7,030 nt of DNA from Chitinophaga pinensis (GTDB lineage Bacteria > Bacteroidota > Bacteroidia > M30B66). Position 1 is the first letter of the stretch. Every line of letters begins with the position of its first letter. The notes beneath the pieces are model-generated. The model did not search any database. It was not told the DNA's origin and saw only the letters and a program-made list of their open reading frames with translations. A program made the translations under genes and the position numbers. This document shows, piece after piece, positions 1 through 7,030 of the stretch. The stretch covers positions 1 to 7,030 of the forward strand of contig CALQJV010000062.1 in assembly GCA_943330985.1 (NCBI GenBank), in the 5' to 3' direction.

Positions 1-998
1 CTGAATTGATTCTGAGCAACAACCGTTTTATTGAAAAAATTCGTTTTGTTAGTTCGGGAACAGAGGCGGTAATGTCGGCGCTAAGATTGGCGCGGGGAGT
101 TACGGGGAGAGATAAAATTTTAAAGTTCGAGGGTTGTTATCACGGACATGTCGATTCCTTGTTGGTTAAAGCTGGGTCCGGATTAGTAACCTTCGGAAAT
201 TCTTCTTCGGCGGGAGTTACAAAAGGTGTTGTAAACGATACGGTTGTTATACCCTTGAATCGTATTGATTTGGTTCAACAAGCCTTCGACGAATTTAAAG
301 ATCAAATTGCGGCCGTTATTATTGAACCCATTCCAGCAAATAATGGCTTGTTACAAGTTGGTCCAGAATTTCTTTTTTGCTTAGCATGTATTGCGCGAAA
401 AAATGGAGCTCTCGTTATTTTCGATGAAGTAATTTCGGGATTCCGCGTTGGTTTTGAAGGCGCTGCTGGTTTGTATAATATCGCTCCGGATATTATTACC
501 TACGGGAAGATAATTGGAGGAGGTTTTCCAGTGGGTGCTTATGGCGCAAGCAAGGAAATTATGAGCAATGTTTCGCCTGATGGCAATGTTTATCAAGCAG
601 GAACACTTTCTGGAAATCCTGTGGCAATGGCTGGCGGAATTGCTGCATTGAGCGAATGTTTGAAACCTGGATTTTACGAGCAGTTGGATCTAAAAACGCA
701 ACGTTTTACCGATCGCATTTTAGAACATACGCGTTCTAAAAACTACCCATTTAATATCTTCCGAAACGGTTCCATTTTCTGGCTATCGTTTGCCAATGAA
801 GATATTCGAGCGGCAGAAGCCATCGACGCAAAAGGAATGGATAAGTTCCGTGTTTTGCATGCGTATCTTTTAGAAAACGGTGTGTATTTCGGTCCTTCGG
901 GATACGAAGTTGGATTTATCTCAGCCGCCCATTCAGAGCAGGATTTAGAGATTGCCGCCGAAAAAATTTGTGCGGGATTAGATTTGGCTTACGCTTAA
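1..998 (+). CDS. hemL: Glutamate-1-semialdehyde 2,1-aminomutase, 5'-truncated by window edge
   Basis: This PLP enzyme converts glutamate-1-semialdehyde to 5-aminolevulinate, the last step of the C5 route to heme and other tetrapyrroles, in the cytoplasm. The reading frame is open from the first in-frame codon (position 3), so the gene starts outside the window. About 332 codons are present against roughly 430 in the family, so about 100 N-terminal residues are missing; the TTG at position 6 is internal. Visible family motifs are SSGTEA (51-68, cofactor phosphate region), CYHGH (135-149), the PLP-contacting FDEV (420-431), the Schiff-base lysine in TYGK (Lys codon 507-509) and TLSGNP (603-620). 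The C-terminal stretch GVYFGPSGYEVGFISAAH is typical of Bacteroidota HemL. The catalytic residues are intact and there is no frameshift. The stop overlaps the stop of the convergent gene. Other class III aminotransferases are unlikely given these motifs. Confidence 0.96.
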   Translation, partial: ELILSNNRFIEKIRFVSSGTEAVMSALRLARGVTGRDKILKFEGCYHGHVDSLLVKAGSGLVTFGNSSSAGVTKGVVNDTVVIPLNRIDLVQQAFDEFKDQIAAVIIEPIPANNGLLQVGPEFLFCLACIARKNGALVIFDEVISGFRVGFEGAAGLYNIAPDIITYGKIIGGGFPVGAYGASKEIMSNVSPDGNVYQAGTLSGNPVAMAGGIAALSECLKPGFYEQLDLKTQRFTDRILEHTRSKNYPFNIFRNGSIFWLSFANEDIRAAEAIDAKGMDKFRVLHAYLLENGVYFGPSGYEVGFISAAHSEQDLEIAAEKICAGLDLAYA

Positions 999-1888
999 AA
1001 CATCGAACCAAAGAATACAATCCAAAAGTACTGGTCCATAAGTGATCCATCGAGCCATCCTGAATAATAATACTCGTTGGAATTTTCATCTACTTTAGAA
1101 ATAAGCCAGCTTGTACTTGCGCATGAAACGATTATAGCCAATGCATGTCCAGGAAAGTAATATCCTTGGATGTAGCAATATAGTGCGATAAGCGTAACAA
1201 TTACCAATAAAATTCTACTAAAATTTTTGACCCCAACAACTCCTAACAAAGAGGCAAATGTTCGGACGCCGTTTTTACGATCATGTTCCAAATCGCGAAT
1301 ATCAAAAGGGAGTGTGATTGCGAAAAAAAACAAGAATCGATTAGATGCTGTTAGGATAATATTGGGATTTAGAAGCGATTGAAAAGTAAAGTCGGGAAGA
1401 ATTACAAGTGGCAAACAAACAGTAACGAAGGTCCAAACCAAAGCCACTAGAAAAATTTTTACATAGGGAACATCCCGAAGTCGAATCCACGTCCCTCCCA
1501 TTTTAAAAATCGGAGTAACATACAACAAGGTGATTACGATAAATGGGATAAGTATCCACGTTCTTTCTAAAGTGAAAAACTGAAACCCTCCGGCAATGGC
1601 TAATATAAAGCCTAGAAGAGTTAAAGCGATTACGTGTCTTTGGTTTTTAATAATCCAAGCGTGGCGTTCGGAAGTATGTTTAGCATAAATGGCTTTCATT
1701 CGGAAAAGCCGATGGAAATTGTAAATAAAGAGTGTTCCTCCAAAAATGAAAATGGCGGATATTGATTTCAGTTTAATGTGGCAAAGTTCTTCGGTTGCCC
1801 AAAACATACAAACTGCCGAAAATGAAACCCAAATGTTTCCAAAAACAACATAACGAAACAATCGAGCAAGCCAAATGGGAATGTTCAT
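995..1888 (-). CDS. UbiA-like polytopic membrane protein lacking the first Asp-rich motif
   Basis: The 297-residue protein has about eight or nine hydrophobic segments (roughly residues 13-31, 43-58, 86-105, 110-128, 142-164, 183-196, 224-241, 246-263, 282-297), so it is an inner-membrane protein. The cytoplasmic sequence DIRDLEHD (196-203), followed by KNGVRTFASLLG, matches the second Asp-rich motif of UbiA-superfamily prenyltransferases. Where the first motif (NDxxDxxxD) would be expected, at the end of the second segment, it has YNFHRLFR (56-63) with no aspartate. The family transfers prenyl chains to aromatic or other acceptors with Mg2+ bound by both motifs; activity here is therefore uncertain and the substrate unknown. 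The ATG directly follows the stop of the upstream gene (TAAATG), implying cotranscription and translational coupling. The stop overlaps that of hemL. It is not CtaB, MenA or UbiA proper, as far as the motifs show. Confidence 0.8.
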   Translation of the reverse strand: MNIPIWLARLFRYVVFGNIWVSFSAVCMFWATEELCHIKLKSISAIFIFGGTLFIYNFHRLFRMKAIYAKHTSERHAWIIKNQRHVIALTLLGFILAIAGGFQFFTLERTWILIPFIVITLLYVTPIFKMGGTWIRLRDVPYVKIFLVALVWTFVTVCLPLVILPDFTFQSLLNPNIILTASNRFLFFFAITLPFDIRDLEHDRKNGVRTFASLLGVVGVKNFSRILLVIVTLIALYCYIQGYYFPGHALAIIVSCASTSWLISKVDENSNEYYYSGWLDGSLMDQYFWIVFFGSMF

Positions 1889-2506
1889 TTATTGCAACAC
1901 GAGAGCTAATGTACCAATCCCAAAAAGAAACCCTGTTGCTGAACCTAAAGCGCTTCTTCGAGAAACGAGCCGCTTGGCCATTGTACCGTATCCTTCTTTA
2001 TAAAATACGTTATCTATATATTTTTTATCGAAACCCAATTCCTTTTTATATTTTGGTTTCGAAGCTCCTTTCCACGCGGTGTAGCCAATGATGAAAACAG
2101 GACCGTAGTAAATACCCGTTGCAGATCCTAAGAAACCAAGAACAAAACCCCCTGCCCCACTTTTGGTGGCTTGTTTTCCATAATTATTTCCGGCATCTTG
2201 TTGACCAAGAATGTAATCAGCCATTTGTTCCACATTGAGGTAATTATTTTCTAGGGAGTCTTGTTTGTATAGAATTACTTCGCCTTTTGATGAAGTTCTC
2301 ACCGAATAGAGTTTGTCAATTTCAATAATTCGTTCTCTCTTCTTCCCGAAAGGGATGTAAAAGACTTGATCGTTTTCGACACGAAATGAGGATATTAACT
2401 TGGGTTCCCGATCAATCAATACAAGCGTGTCTTGAGCTTTCAGTTCAAAACTGAAAACCGAAATAATACAAATGAATATTAGCTTGGCTTTGAGCAATAA
2501 ATTCAT
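1889..2506 (-). CDS. Exported small protein of unknown function with glycine-rich hydrophobic C-terminal half
   Basis: I do not recognise a named family. From the ATG at 2506 the protein has 205 residues. Residues 1-24 form a signal peptide (Lys6/Lys8, hydrophobic core, cleavage likely after LKA before QD). Residues 25 to about 85 are beta-rich with alternating hydrophobic residues (DTLVLIDREP, VFYIPFGKK, KGEVILYKQD), resembling the small N-terminal domain of many uncharacterised Bacteroidota envelope proteins. Then come ADYILGQQDA, a glycine-rich hydrophobic stretch (GAGGFVLGFLGSATG), the segment FYKEGYGTMAKR and a second glycine-rich hydrophobic tail ending the protein. This suggests insertion in, or close contact with, a membrane. 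A TTG at 2527 would add seven residues (MKHYIYP), but it lies inside the -7 promoter element, so the ATG is preferred. The gene heads a two-gene unit with the UbiA-like protein. Confidence 0.75.
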   Translation of the reverse strand: MNLLLKAKLIFICIISVFSFELKAQDTLVLIDREPKLISSFRVENDQVFYIPFGKKRERIIEIDKLYSVRTSSKGEVILYKQDSLENNYLNVEQMADYILGQQDAGNNYGKQATKSGAGGFVLGFLGSATGIYYGPVFIIGYTAWKGASKPKYKKELGFDKKYIDNVFYKEGYGTMAKRLVSRRSALGSATGFLFGIGTLALVLQ

Positions 2507-2524
2507 GGGATAAATATAATGCTT

Positions 2525-2556
2525 CAAACCTACATTTTTTTATATCCGTTCCAAAA
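2525..2556 (-). promoter_or_regulatory. Bacteroidota-type promoter for the exported protein / UbiA-like unit
   Basis: Read on the minus strand, TTTTG (2556-2552) is followed after 19 bases by TAGGTTTG (2532-2525). This matches the Bacteroidota sigma factor pattern of a -33 TTTG and a -7 TAnnTTTG at standard spacing. Transcription would begin around 2517-2520, leaving a leader of only about 11-14 bases before the ATG at 2506. The site excludes the TTG at 2527 as a translation start. The match is seen; activity is inferred. Confidence 0.6.
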
Positions 2557-2646
2557 TCATTTTCCTTGAATTTGAACATGTACATGCATCAATTGTTTGT
2601 ATTTTCGTCACCCAATTAAGCCAATATTTTTTCAATCAATTTTATC
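2557..2646 (+). promoter_or_regulatory. gcvP upstream region with a 10-bp palindrome; promoter not clearly defined
   Basis: This AT-rich leader separates the divergent promoter from gcvP. It contains the perfect palindrome CATGTACATG (2577-2586), a possible operator half-turn. The best -7 candidate is TATTTTCG (2600-2607), one base off TAnnTTTG, but the nearest TTTG (2571-2574) lies 25 bases upstream, which is too far for a confident call. There is no Shine-Dalgarno sequence before the ATG, and nothing resembling a glycine riboswitch fits in the space. Confidence 0.3.
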
Positions 2647-5508
2647 ATGATTCACGATTTCGAATCCCGTCACATCGGCCCCAATGCATCTGAAACGGCT
2701 CACATGCTAAATGCAATCGGCGTTAATAGCTTGGATGAACTCATCGACAAAACGATACCTGCTTCCATTCGCAGGACAGATTCGATGAAGATTGCTCCAG
2801 CACTTTCGGAATACGAATACCTTCAACACATTCGAACTATTGCATCCAAAAACAAGGTGTATAAAACCTATATCGGACTTGGTTATTACAACACCATTAC
2901 CCCTTCCGTAATTTTACGCAACATATTTGAAAATCCAGGTTGGTACACTGCATACACACCTTACCAAGCAGAAATTGCTCAAGGTCGTTTAGAAGCCCTG
3001 CTTAATTTCCAAACTATGGTGATGGATTTAACGGGAATGAAGTTGGCAAATGCGTCTTTATTAGATGAGGCCACTGCTGCATCCGAAGCCATGCACATGT
3101 TTTATGCAATGCGCAGCCGCGATCAGGTGAAAGCCAATGCCAATGTACTTTTCGTTTCGGAGAAGTGTTTTCCTCAAACCATCGAACTCCTTCAAACACG
3201 CTCGGCTCCATTGGGCATTGAACTTCTCATTGGAAATCATAAAACTCTTGTTTGGAATGAGCGCATTTTTGGAGCCGTTGTTCAGTATCCCGATGCGGAT
3301 GGAGAAATTCACGATTACGCCGAATTTACTACACAAGCAAAAAAACAAAATGCCTATGTGTGTGCTTGTGCGGATTTAATGAGTCTGGTACTATTAACTC
3401 CTCCAGGCGATTGGGGTGCTGACTGTGTTGTGGGTTCAACTCAACGCTTTGGTATTCCAATGGGTTACGGCGGACCACATGCTGCGTATTTCGCAACACA
3501 CGAAGATTTTAAGCGCCATATTCCAGGTCGTATAATTGGAGTTTCAATCGATTCGCACGGCAATCGTGCTTTGCGTATGGCATTGCAAACACGCGAACAG
3601 CATATCAAACGCGACAAAGCAACTTCGAACATTTGTACTGCACAAGCGCTTTTGGCCATTATGGCTTCGATGTATGCGGTGTATCATGGACCCGATGGAT
3701 TAAAGCGTATTGCAAACAAAATCCATTCTGCCACGCGTCATTTAGCAGAGCGATTAAGCAGTTTGGGTTATGATGTTAAAACCTCAAGTTATTTCGATAC
3801 CCTTCGCATTGGTTTAAATGAACTTTGTACGAAGGAGCTTTTAAATAAACTTGCTATTCAACGCGAAATCAATTTACGTTATGAATCAAATGGTGATGTT
3901 TGTTTAACCATTGATGAAACAACTTCCCGCGCTGACCTTCAGCATTTGCTTGATCTTTTTGCTGGTGCTGCCGGAAAAGAAGCCGGAGCGGTTGAGCCTT
4001 TTGCAATCAAGCCATTTTGGGATTCACTTGAACGAAAATCTGAGATTCTAAAAGAATCGGTATTCAATAGCTTTCACTCGGAAACCGAAATGATGCGCTA
4101 CATTAAACGATTGGAAAACAAAGATCTTGCTTTGAATCATTCCATGATTTCTCTTGGCTCATGCACCATGAAGCTGAATGCTGCATCGGAGTTAATGCCT
4201 TTGAGTTTACCTGAGTTTGGTAATCTTCATCCTTTTATTCCTGTCGATCAAGCTGCTGGCTATCACCAAATGTTTGATGAATTGAGCAGCGATTTATGTC
4301 AGTCGACTGGTTTTGCTGCCGTTTCGCTTCAACCAAACTCGGGAGCCCAAGGCGAATACGCAGGTTTGATGACTATTCGTGCTTATCATATTAGTCGCGG
4401 AGATACGCACCGTAACATTGCTTTAATTCCTTCATCTGCACACGGAACGAATCCTGCTTCGGCTGTCATGGCAGGCATGGATGTGATTGTGGTAAAATGC
4501 GATGAAAGTGGAAATGTGGACATCGATGATTTGCGTTCGAAAGCCATTCAACATCGCGATAATTTATCAGCTTTGATGGTAACTTATCCATCAACACATG
4601 GTGTTTTCGAAGAAGGTATTCGGATAATTACAGACATTATCCACGAAAATGGTGGATTGGTTTATATGGACGGAGCCAACATGAATGCCCAAGTTGGATT
4701 AACAAGTCCTGGAACGATCGGGGCAGATGTTTGCCATTTGAATTTGCATAAAACCTTTGCTATTCCTCACGGTGGTGGTGGACCTGGCATGGGACCCATT
4801 GGCGTAAACGAAAAACTTGCACCATTTTTACCTGGCCATAGTTTAGTGAAAACTGGCGGTTCACATGCTATAACTGCGGTTTCAGCTGCTCCTTTTGGAA
4901 GCTCTCTGATATTATTGGTTTCGTATGCTTACATTAAAATGCTTGGCCCCGATGGAATTACAAATGCTACACGCTTTGCTATCTTGAATGCTAATTACCT
5001 AAAAGCAAAATTGGAAGCCCATTATCCTGTATTATACAAAGGAAGCGAAGGCTGTGTGGCTCACGAAATGATTATTGATTGCCGTGAATTTAAGAAAACA
5101 GCGCATGTGGAAGTTGCCGATATTGCAAAACGTCTGATGGATTATGGATACCATGCTCCTACAGTTTCGTTTCCGGTTCCTGGAACCATCATGATTGAAC
5201 CAACCGAAAGTGAAAGTCTTGCCGAGTTGGATCGTTTTTCCGAAGCAATGATTTCAATTCGCAACGAGATCGCAGAAATTGAGTCGGGATTGGCAGATGC
5301 TGAAAACAATGTGATTGTAAATGCCCCTCACACGGCAACTTCAGTAATTAGTGACTCTTGGAACAAACCATACAGTCGCGAAAAAGCAGCTTATCCTTTG
5401 GATTGGGTTTCAGAGAACAAATTCTGGCCAAGTGTTGGTAAGGTTGATAACGCTTACGGAGACAGAAACTTGGTTTGCAGTTGCGCTCCAATTGAAGCGT
5501 ATGCTTAA
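2647..5508 (+). CDS. gcvP: Glycine dehydrogenase (aminomethyl-transferring), P-protein of the glycine cleavage system
   Basis: P-protein decarboxylates glycine with PLP and passes the aminomethyl group to the lipoyl arm of GcvH; GcvT and the L-protein complete the cycle, giving CO2, ammonia, NADH and methylene-tetrahydrofolate in the cytoplasm. The 953-residue length is that of the single-chain form, in which the two PLP-fold halves that other bacteria encode as gcvPA and gcvPB are fused. The N-terminus has the usual SRHIGPN (8-14). The N-terminal half carries [15 protein letters not shown] (from about 263) and [10 protein letters not shown] (about 323-332). The C-terminal catalytic half has [10 protein letters not shown] (502-511), HGTNPASA (599-606), the PLP Schiff-base lysine in LNLHKTF (Lys702) and the glycine-rich GGGGPGMGP loop (709-717). 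The end ([25 protein letters not shown]) is canonical. No defect is seen. gcvT and gcvH are not adjacent, and the gene appears monocistronic, closed by the terminator at 5585. Confidence 0.98.
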   Translation: MIHDFESRHIGPNASETAHMLNAIGVNSLDELIDKTIPASIRRTDSMKIAPALSEYEYLQHIRTIASKNKVYKTYIGLGYYNTITPSVILRNIFENPGWYTAYTPYQAEIAQGRLEALLNFQTMVMDLTGMKLANASLLDEATAASEAMHMFYAMRSRDQVKANANVLFVSEKCFPQTIELLQTRSAPLGIELLIGNHKTLVWNERIFGAVVQYPDADGEIHDYAEFTTQAKKQNAYVCACADLMSLVLLTPPGDWGADCVVGSTQRFGIPMGYGGPHAAYFATHEDFKRHIPGRIIGVSIDSHGNRALRMALQTREQHIKRDKATSNICTAQALLAIMASMYAVYHGPDGLKRIANKIHSATRHLAERLSSLGYDVKTSSYFDTLRIGLNELCTKELLNKLAIQREINLRYESNGDVCLTIDETTSRADLQHLLDLFAGAAGKEAGAVEPFAIKPFWDSLERKSEILKESVFNSFHSETEMMRYIKRLENKDLALNHSMISLGSCTMKLNAASELMPLSLPEFGNLHPFIPVDQAAGYHQMFDELSSDLCQSTGFAAVSLQPNSGAQGEYAGLMTIRAYHISRGDTHRNIALIPSSAHGTNPASAVMAGMDVIVVKCDESGNVDIDDLRSKAIQHRDNLSALMVTYPSTHGVFEEGIRIITDIIHENGGLVYMDGANMNAQVGLTSPGTIGADVCHLNLHKTFAIPHGGGGPGMGPIGVNEKLAPFLPGHSLVKTGGSHAITAVSAAPFGSSLILLVSYAYIKMLGPDGITNATRFAILNANYLKAKLEAHYPVLYKGSEGCVAHEMIIDCREFKKTAHVEVADIAKRLMDYGYHAPTVSFPVPGTIMIEPTESESLAELDRFSEAMISIRNEIAEIESGLADAENNVIVNAPHTATSVISDSWNKPYSREKAAYPLDWVSENKFWPSVGKVDNAYGDRNLVCSCAPIEAYA

Positions 5509-5531
5509 TTTTTCATAATCAACAATGTGTG

Positions 5532-5545
5532 TTATTAATTAATAA
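5532..5545. repeat. 14-bp perfect AT palindrome TTATTAATTAATAA
   Basis: A perfect self-complementary sequence lies 24 bases after the gcvP stop. It consists only of A and T, so a stable RNA hairpin is unlikely; it could be a protein-binding site or simply AT-rich spacer. A separate 12-bp direct repeat, TTTTTATTAATT, occurs at 5561-5572 and 5623-5634 in the same spacer. Confidence 0.5.
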
Positions 5546-5551
5546 TACTTC

Positions 5552-5584
5552 TTGTTTTTATTTTTATTAATTGAATTAGTTTTG
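5552..5584 (+). promoter_or_regulatory. Promoter-like element for the tandem-repeat secreted protein
   Basis: TTG (5552-5554), a 22-base spacer and TAGTTTTG (5577-5584) match the Bacteroidota TTG / TAnnTTTG pattern, with spacing toward the long end of the range reported for flavobacteria. The predicted start, about 5590-5592, falls inside the left arm of the gcvP terminator, giving a leader of about 55 bases before the ATG at 5646. Transcripts begun here would carry only half of the left arm and so should escape that terminator. The sequence match is seen; use in the cell is inferred. Confidence 0.45.
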
Positions 5585-5627
5585 AACGATTCTCAAAATA
5601 CACTCGCGTGTTGTGAGAATCGTTTTT
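5585..5627 (+). terminator. Intrinsic terminator of gcvP
   Basis: The arms AACGATTCTCA (5585-5595) and TGAGAATCGTT (5614-5624) pair perfectly over 11 base pairs. Inside is a second short helix, ACAC (5600-5603) with GTGT (5608-5611), closed by the four-base loop TCGC. The T run at 5623-5627 overlaps the right arm and is followed by ATT. A weaker outer inverted repeat, AATTGAATTA (5569-5578) and TAATTCAATT (5634-5643), surrounds it. Confidence 0.9.
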
Positions 5628-5645
5628 ATTAATTAATTCAATTCT

Positions 5646-7030
5646 ATGAAATCAAAACTTCTACTTTTCACGATGCTTATTGTTGCGGCAATTACATCGA
5701 ATGCACAAAATAACTCTCCGCAGGAAATTCAAGGCAATTGGGCGCACAAAAACAATTACGACTTTCAAAAATCTGCAACAGCGCCTGCTATATTTTCTAA
5801 TCGTGTTGATCTTTGGTCTAGCGATTTCTCCAACCCAGCCGATTGGATTATTTCCAATTCTGTTGGCAACACAAACAATTGGGTAATTGGATCCTCCGTT
5901 CCTGCTGGATCATTTCCAATTGCTCCAATTCTATCAACCACGGAAGCAAACGGATACGCACTATTTGATTCTGATTTGTATTGTTCGGGAAATCAAATTG
6001 CCAATTTAACCAAGACAACATCGGTAAACTGTGCAGCATATCCAACTGTGTTACTCGAGTTCCAACAACAATATCGCCGTTACGATGATTCTACGTTTGT
6101 GTTTGTTTCGAATAATGGAGGAACTTCTTGGGTAAAATATTCTGTAAATACCGCTCTTGCTAATAACGATACAACGTTAAATGCGGAAACAGTTCAATTA
6201 AATATTTCTTCCACAGCTGGAGGACAAGCCAACGTAAAAATTCGTTTCCAATTTTGGAGTCCTTCCACTTATGATGGACCTTCTATCTATCCTCCCGGTT
6301 GTGGTTATGCTTGGATGATTGACGATGTTCGCATTTTTACACCGCCAACATCTTCAACATTTTACACAAACGATTTCTCTGTTCCTTCTAGTTGGGTGAT
6401 TTCAAACTCTGCTGCCAATACCAGCAACTGGGTTATTGGTTCAACAATTCCAGCAGGGACTTATTTAATTCCCCCTATTGCTTCATCGACTGCAGCGAAT
6501 GGATTTGCTTTATTTGATTCTGATTTAGATTGTTCAGGAAATCAGATTCCGAATTTGACAACGGCAGCAAATATTAATTGCTCAAGTTATCCGAATGTAA
6601 TTCTGGAATTCCAACAACAATATCGTCGTTTTGATGATTCTACATTTGTATTTGTTTCCAACAATGGCGGATCTACTTGGGTAAAATATCCTGTAAATAG
6701 CACACTTGCAAATGTCGATTTCTGCTCGACAAACCCTGAGGTTGTTCGCTTAAACATTACGCCAACTGCAGGTGGTCAAGCAAATGTTAAGATTCGTTTC
6801 CAATTCTGGAGTCCGTCAACGTATGTTGGACCTGCTAATGCTCCCGGCTGTGCATATTCTTGGATGATCGACGATGTAAAATTGATGACTCCACCGCCAT
6901 ACGAACTTCAGGTTTTGGAAACCTATCATGCAAATCCATTTATTGATTGGGAATACGGAACCTATCCACTTTCTCAAACACGTGCAATTAGCTCGGTTTC
7001 GATTGTAAGAAGCGAAGGAGGTTCCTCAGA
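5646..7030 (+). CDS. Large secreted protein with two tandem 183-residue beta-rich domains, 3' end outside window
   Basis: The frame is open from the ATG at 5646 to the window end (461 codons, no stop), so the gene is incomplete. Residues 1-20 are a signal peptide (KSK, a hydrophobic core, cleavage likely after SNA before QNN), so the product leaves the cytoplasm. A linker (21-55) leads to two copies of one domain, residues 56-234 and 239-417, aligned at an offset of 183. Each has WVIGS, NGxALFDSDL, LEFQQQYRR, DDSTFVFVSNNGG, NVKIRFQFWSPSTY and ends in PGCxYxWMIDDV. Three cysteines are conserved per copy (113/129/219 and 296/312/402); copy 2 has an extra Cys360. The pattern recalls jelly-roll, MAM-like or carbohydrate-binding modules of Bacteroidota surface proteins. 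Residues 419-461 begin a different region. A type IX secretion C-terminal signal is plausible but would lie beyond the window. Function is unknown; adhesion or glycan binding is only a guess. Confidence 0.85.
   Translation, partial: MKSKLLLFTMLIVAAITSNAQNNSPQEIQGNWAHKNNYDFQKSATAPAIFSNRVDLWSSDFSNPADWIISNSVGNTNNWVIGSSVPAGSFPIAPILSTTEANGYALFDSDLYCSGNQIANLTKTTSVNCAAYPTVLLEFQQQYRRYDDSTFVFVSNNGGTSWVKYSVNTALANNDTTLNAETVQLNISSTAGGQANVKIRFQFWSPSTYDGPSIYPPGCGYAWMIDDVRIFTPPTSSTFYTNDFSVPSSWVISNSAANTSNWVIGSTIPAGTYLIPPIASSTAANGFALFDSDLDCSGNQIPNLTTAANINCSSYPNVILEFQQQYRRFDDSTFVFVSNNGGSTWVKYPVNSTLANVDFCSTNPEVVRLNITPTAGGQANVKIRFQFWSPSTYVGPANAPGCAYSWMIDDVKLMTPPPYELQVLETYHANPFIDWEYGTYPLSQTRAISSVSIVRSEGGSS
5811..6347 (+). 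repeat. Tandem domain copy 1 (residues 56-234 of the secreted protein)
   Basis: This is the first of two direct copies within the coding sequence, 549 bases apart start to start. It is strongly conserved with copy 2: 28 of 32 residues are identical at 137-168, and all 20 residues are identical at 190-209. Copy 1 is one codon shorter after NTALANND and one codon longer around YPPGC, so the net period stays 183 residues. Confidence 0.85.
6360..6896 (+). repeat. Tandem domain copy 2 (residues 239-417 of the secreted protein)
   Basis: This second copy follows a four-residue TSST linker. Conserved cysteines fall at 296, 312 and 402 and the terminal MIDDV at 407-411. DNA identity is patchy: blocks such as TTCCAACAACAATATCG (6609-6625, matching 6060-6076) are identical, while many third codon positions differ. 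This points to an old duplication kept by selection rather than a recent one. Confidence 0.85.

Noticed and set aside
6..8. TTG at position 6 as the start of hemL
   Set aside because: The frame is open upstream to the window edge and the residues before SSGTEA match the interior of HemL; roughly 100 N-terminal residues are missing.
1795..2091. 98-residue plus-strand open frame spanning the junction of the two minus-strand genes
   Set aside because: It lies opposite two well-supported genes, has no start signal or recognisable motif, and its composition looks like antisense of membrane-protein codons.
2528..2646. Possible glycine riboswitch upstream of gcvP
   Set aside because: Only about 120 bases are available, AT-rich, part of them used by the divergent promoter, and no conserved glycine-aptamer core or expression-platform hairpin can be seen.
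3014..3659. Several short open frames on both strands inside gcvP
   Set aside because: gcvP is intact and strongly conserved across the whole stretch; these are shadow frames with no independent start signals.
995..5508. A functional link between hemL and gcvP through glycine
   Set aside because: HemL belongs to the C5 pathway, which makes 5-aminolevulinate from glutamate. Glycine is used only by the alternative HemA/ALAS route, so the proximity has no metabolic meaning that I can support.
5680..6045. Open frames of 68 (plus) and 65 (minus) residues over the start of the secreted protein
   Set aside because: The frame beginning at 5646 has a clear signal peptide and the duplicated domain, and explains the region; the short frames overlap it in other phases.

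Overview
The window looks like chromosomal DNA from a member of the Bacteroidota, probably Flavobacteriales. The reasons are: moderately AT-rich DNA, start codons without a Shine-Dalgarno sequence, two matches to the Bacteroidota promoter pattern (TTG, about 19-22 bases, TAnnTTTG), a HemL C-terminus of the type usual in that phylum, and a large secreted protein with tandem beta-rich domains. The genus cannot be fixed from this sequence alone.

Layout: (1) 1-998, plus strand, is the 3' three quarters of hemL (glutamate-1-semialdehyde aminomutase, C5 route to tetrapyrroles), cut off by the window start. (2) 1889-2506 and 995-1888, minus strand, form a two-gene unit: a small exported protein of unknown function, followed with no gap (TAAATG) by a divergent UbiA-like membrane protein. 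This unit converges on hemL, and the two stop codons share the palindrome TTAA at 995-998. (3) 2507-2646 is a divergent intergenic region with a good minus-strand promoter and a weakly defined gcvP leader. (4) 2647-5508, plus strand, is a complete gcvP (glycine decarboxylase P-protein). (5) 5509-5645 is an AT-rich spacer holding a strong intrinsic terminator and, directly against its left arm, a promoter-like element for the next gene. (6) 5646-7030, plus strand, is the start of a large secreted protein with two 183-residue tandem domains. It is still open at the window end.

hemL and gcvP are housekeeping genes and are not functionally linked here: HemL makes 5-aminolevulinate from glutamate, not from glycine. 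The minus-strand pair and the repeat protein are the parts without a known role. I see no mobile element, CRISPR array, RNA gene, defence system or clear new multi-gene system. The points most worth a second look are the UbiA-like protein lacking the first Asp-rich motif, the terminator/promoter overlap before the repeat protein, and the internal duplication of that protein.
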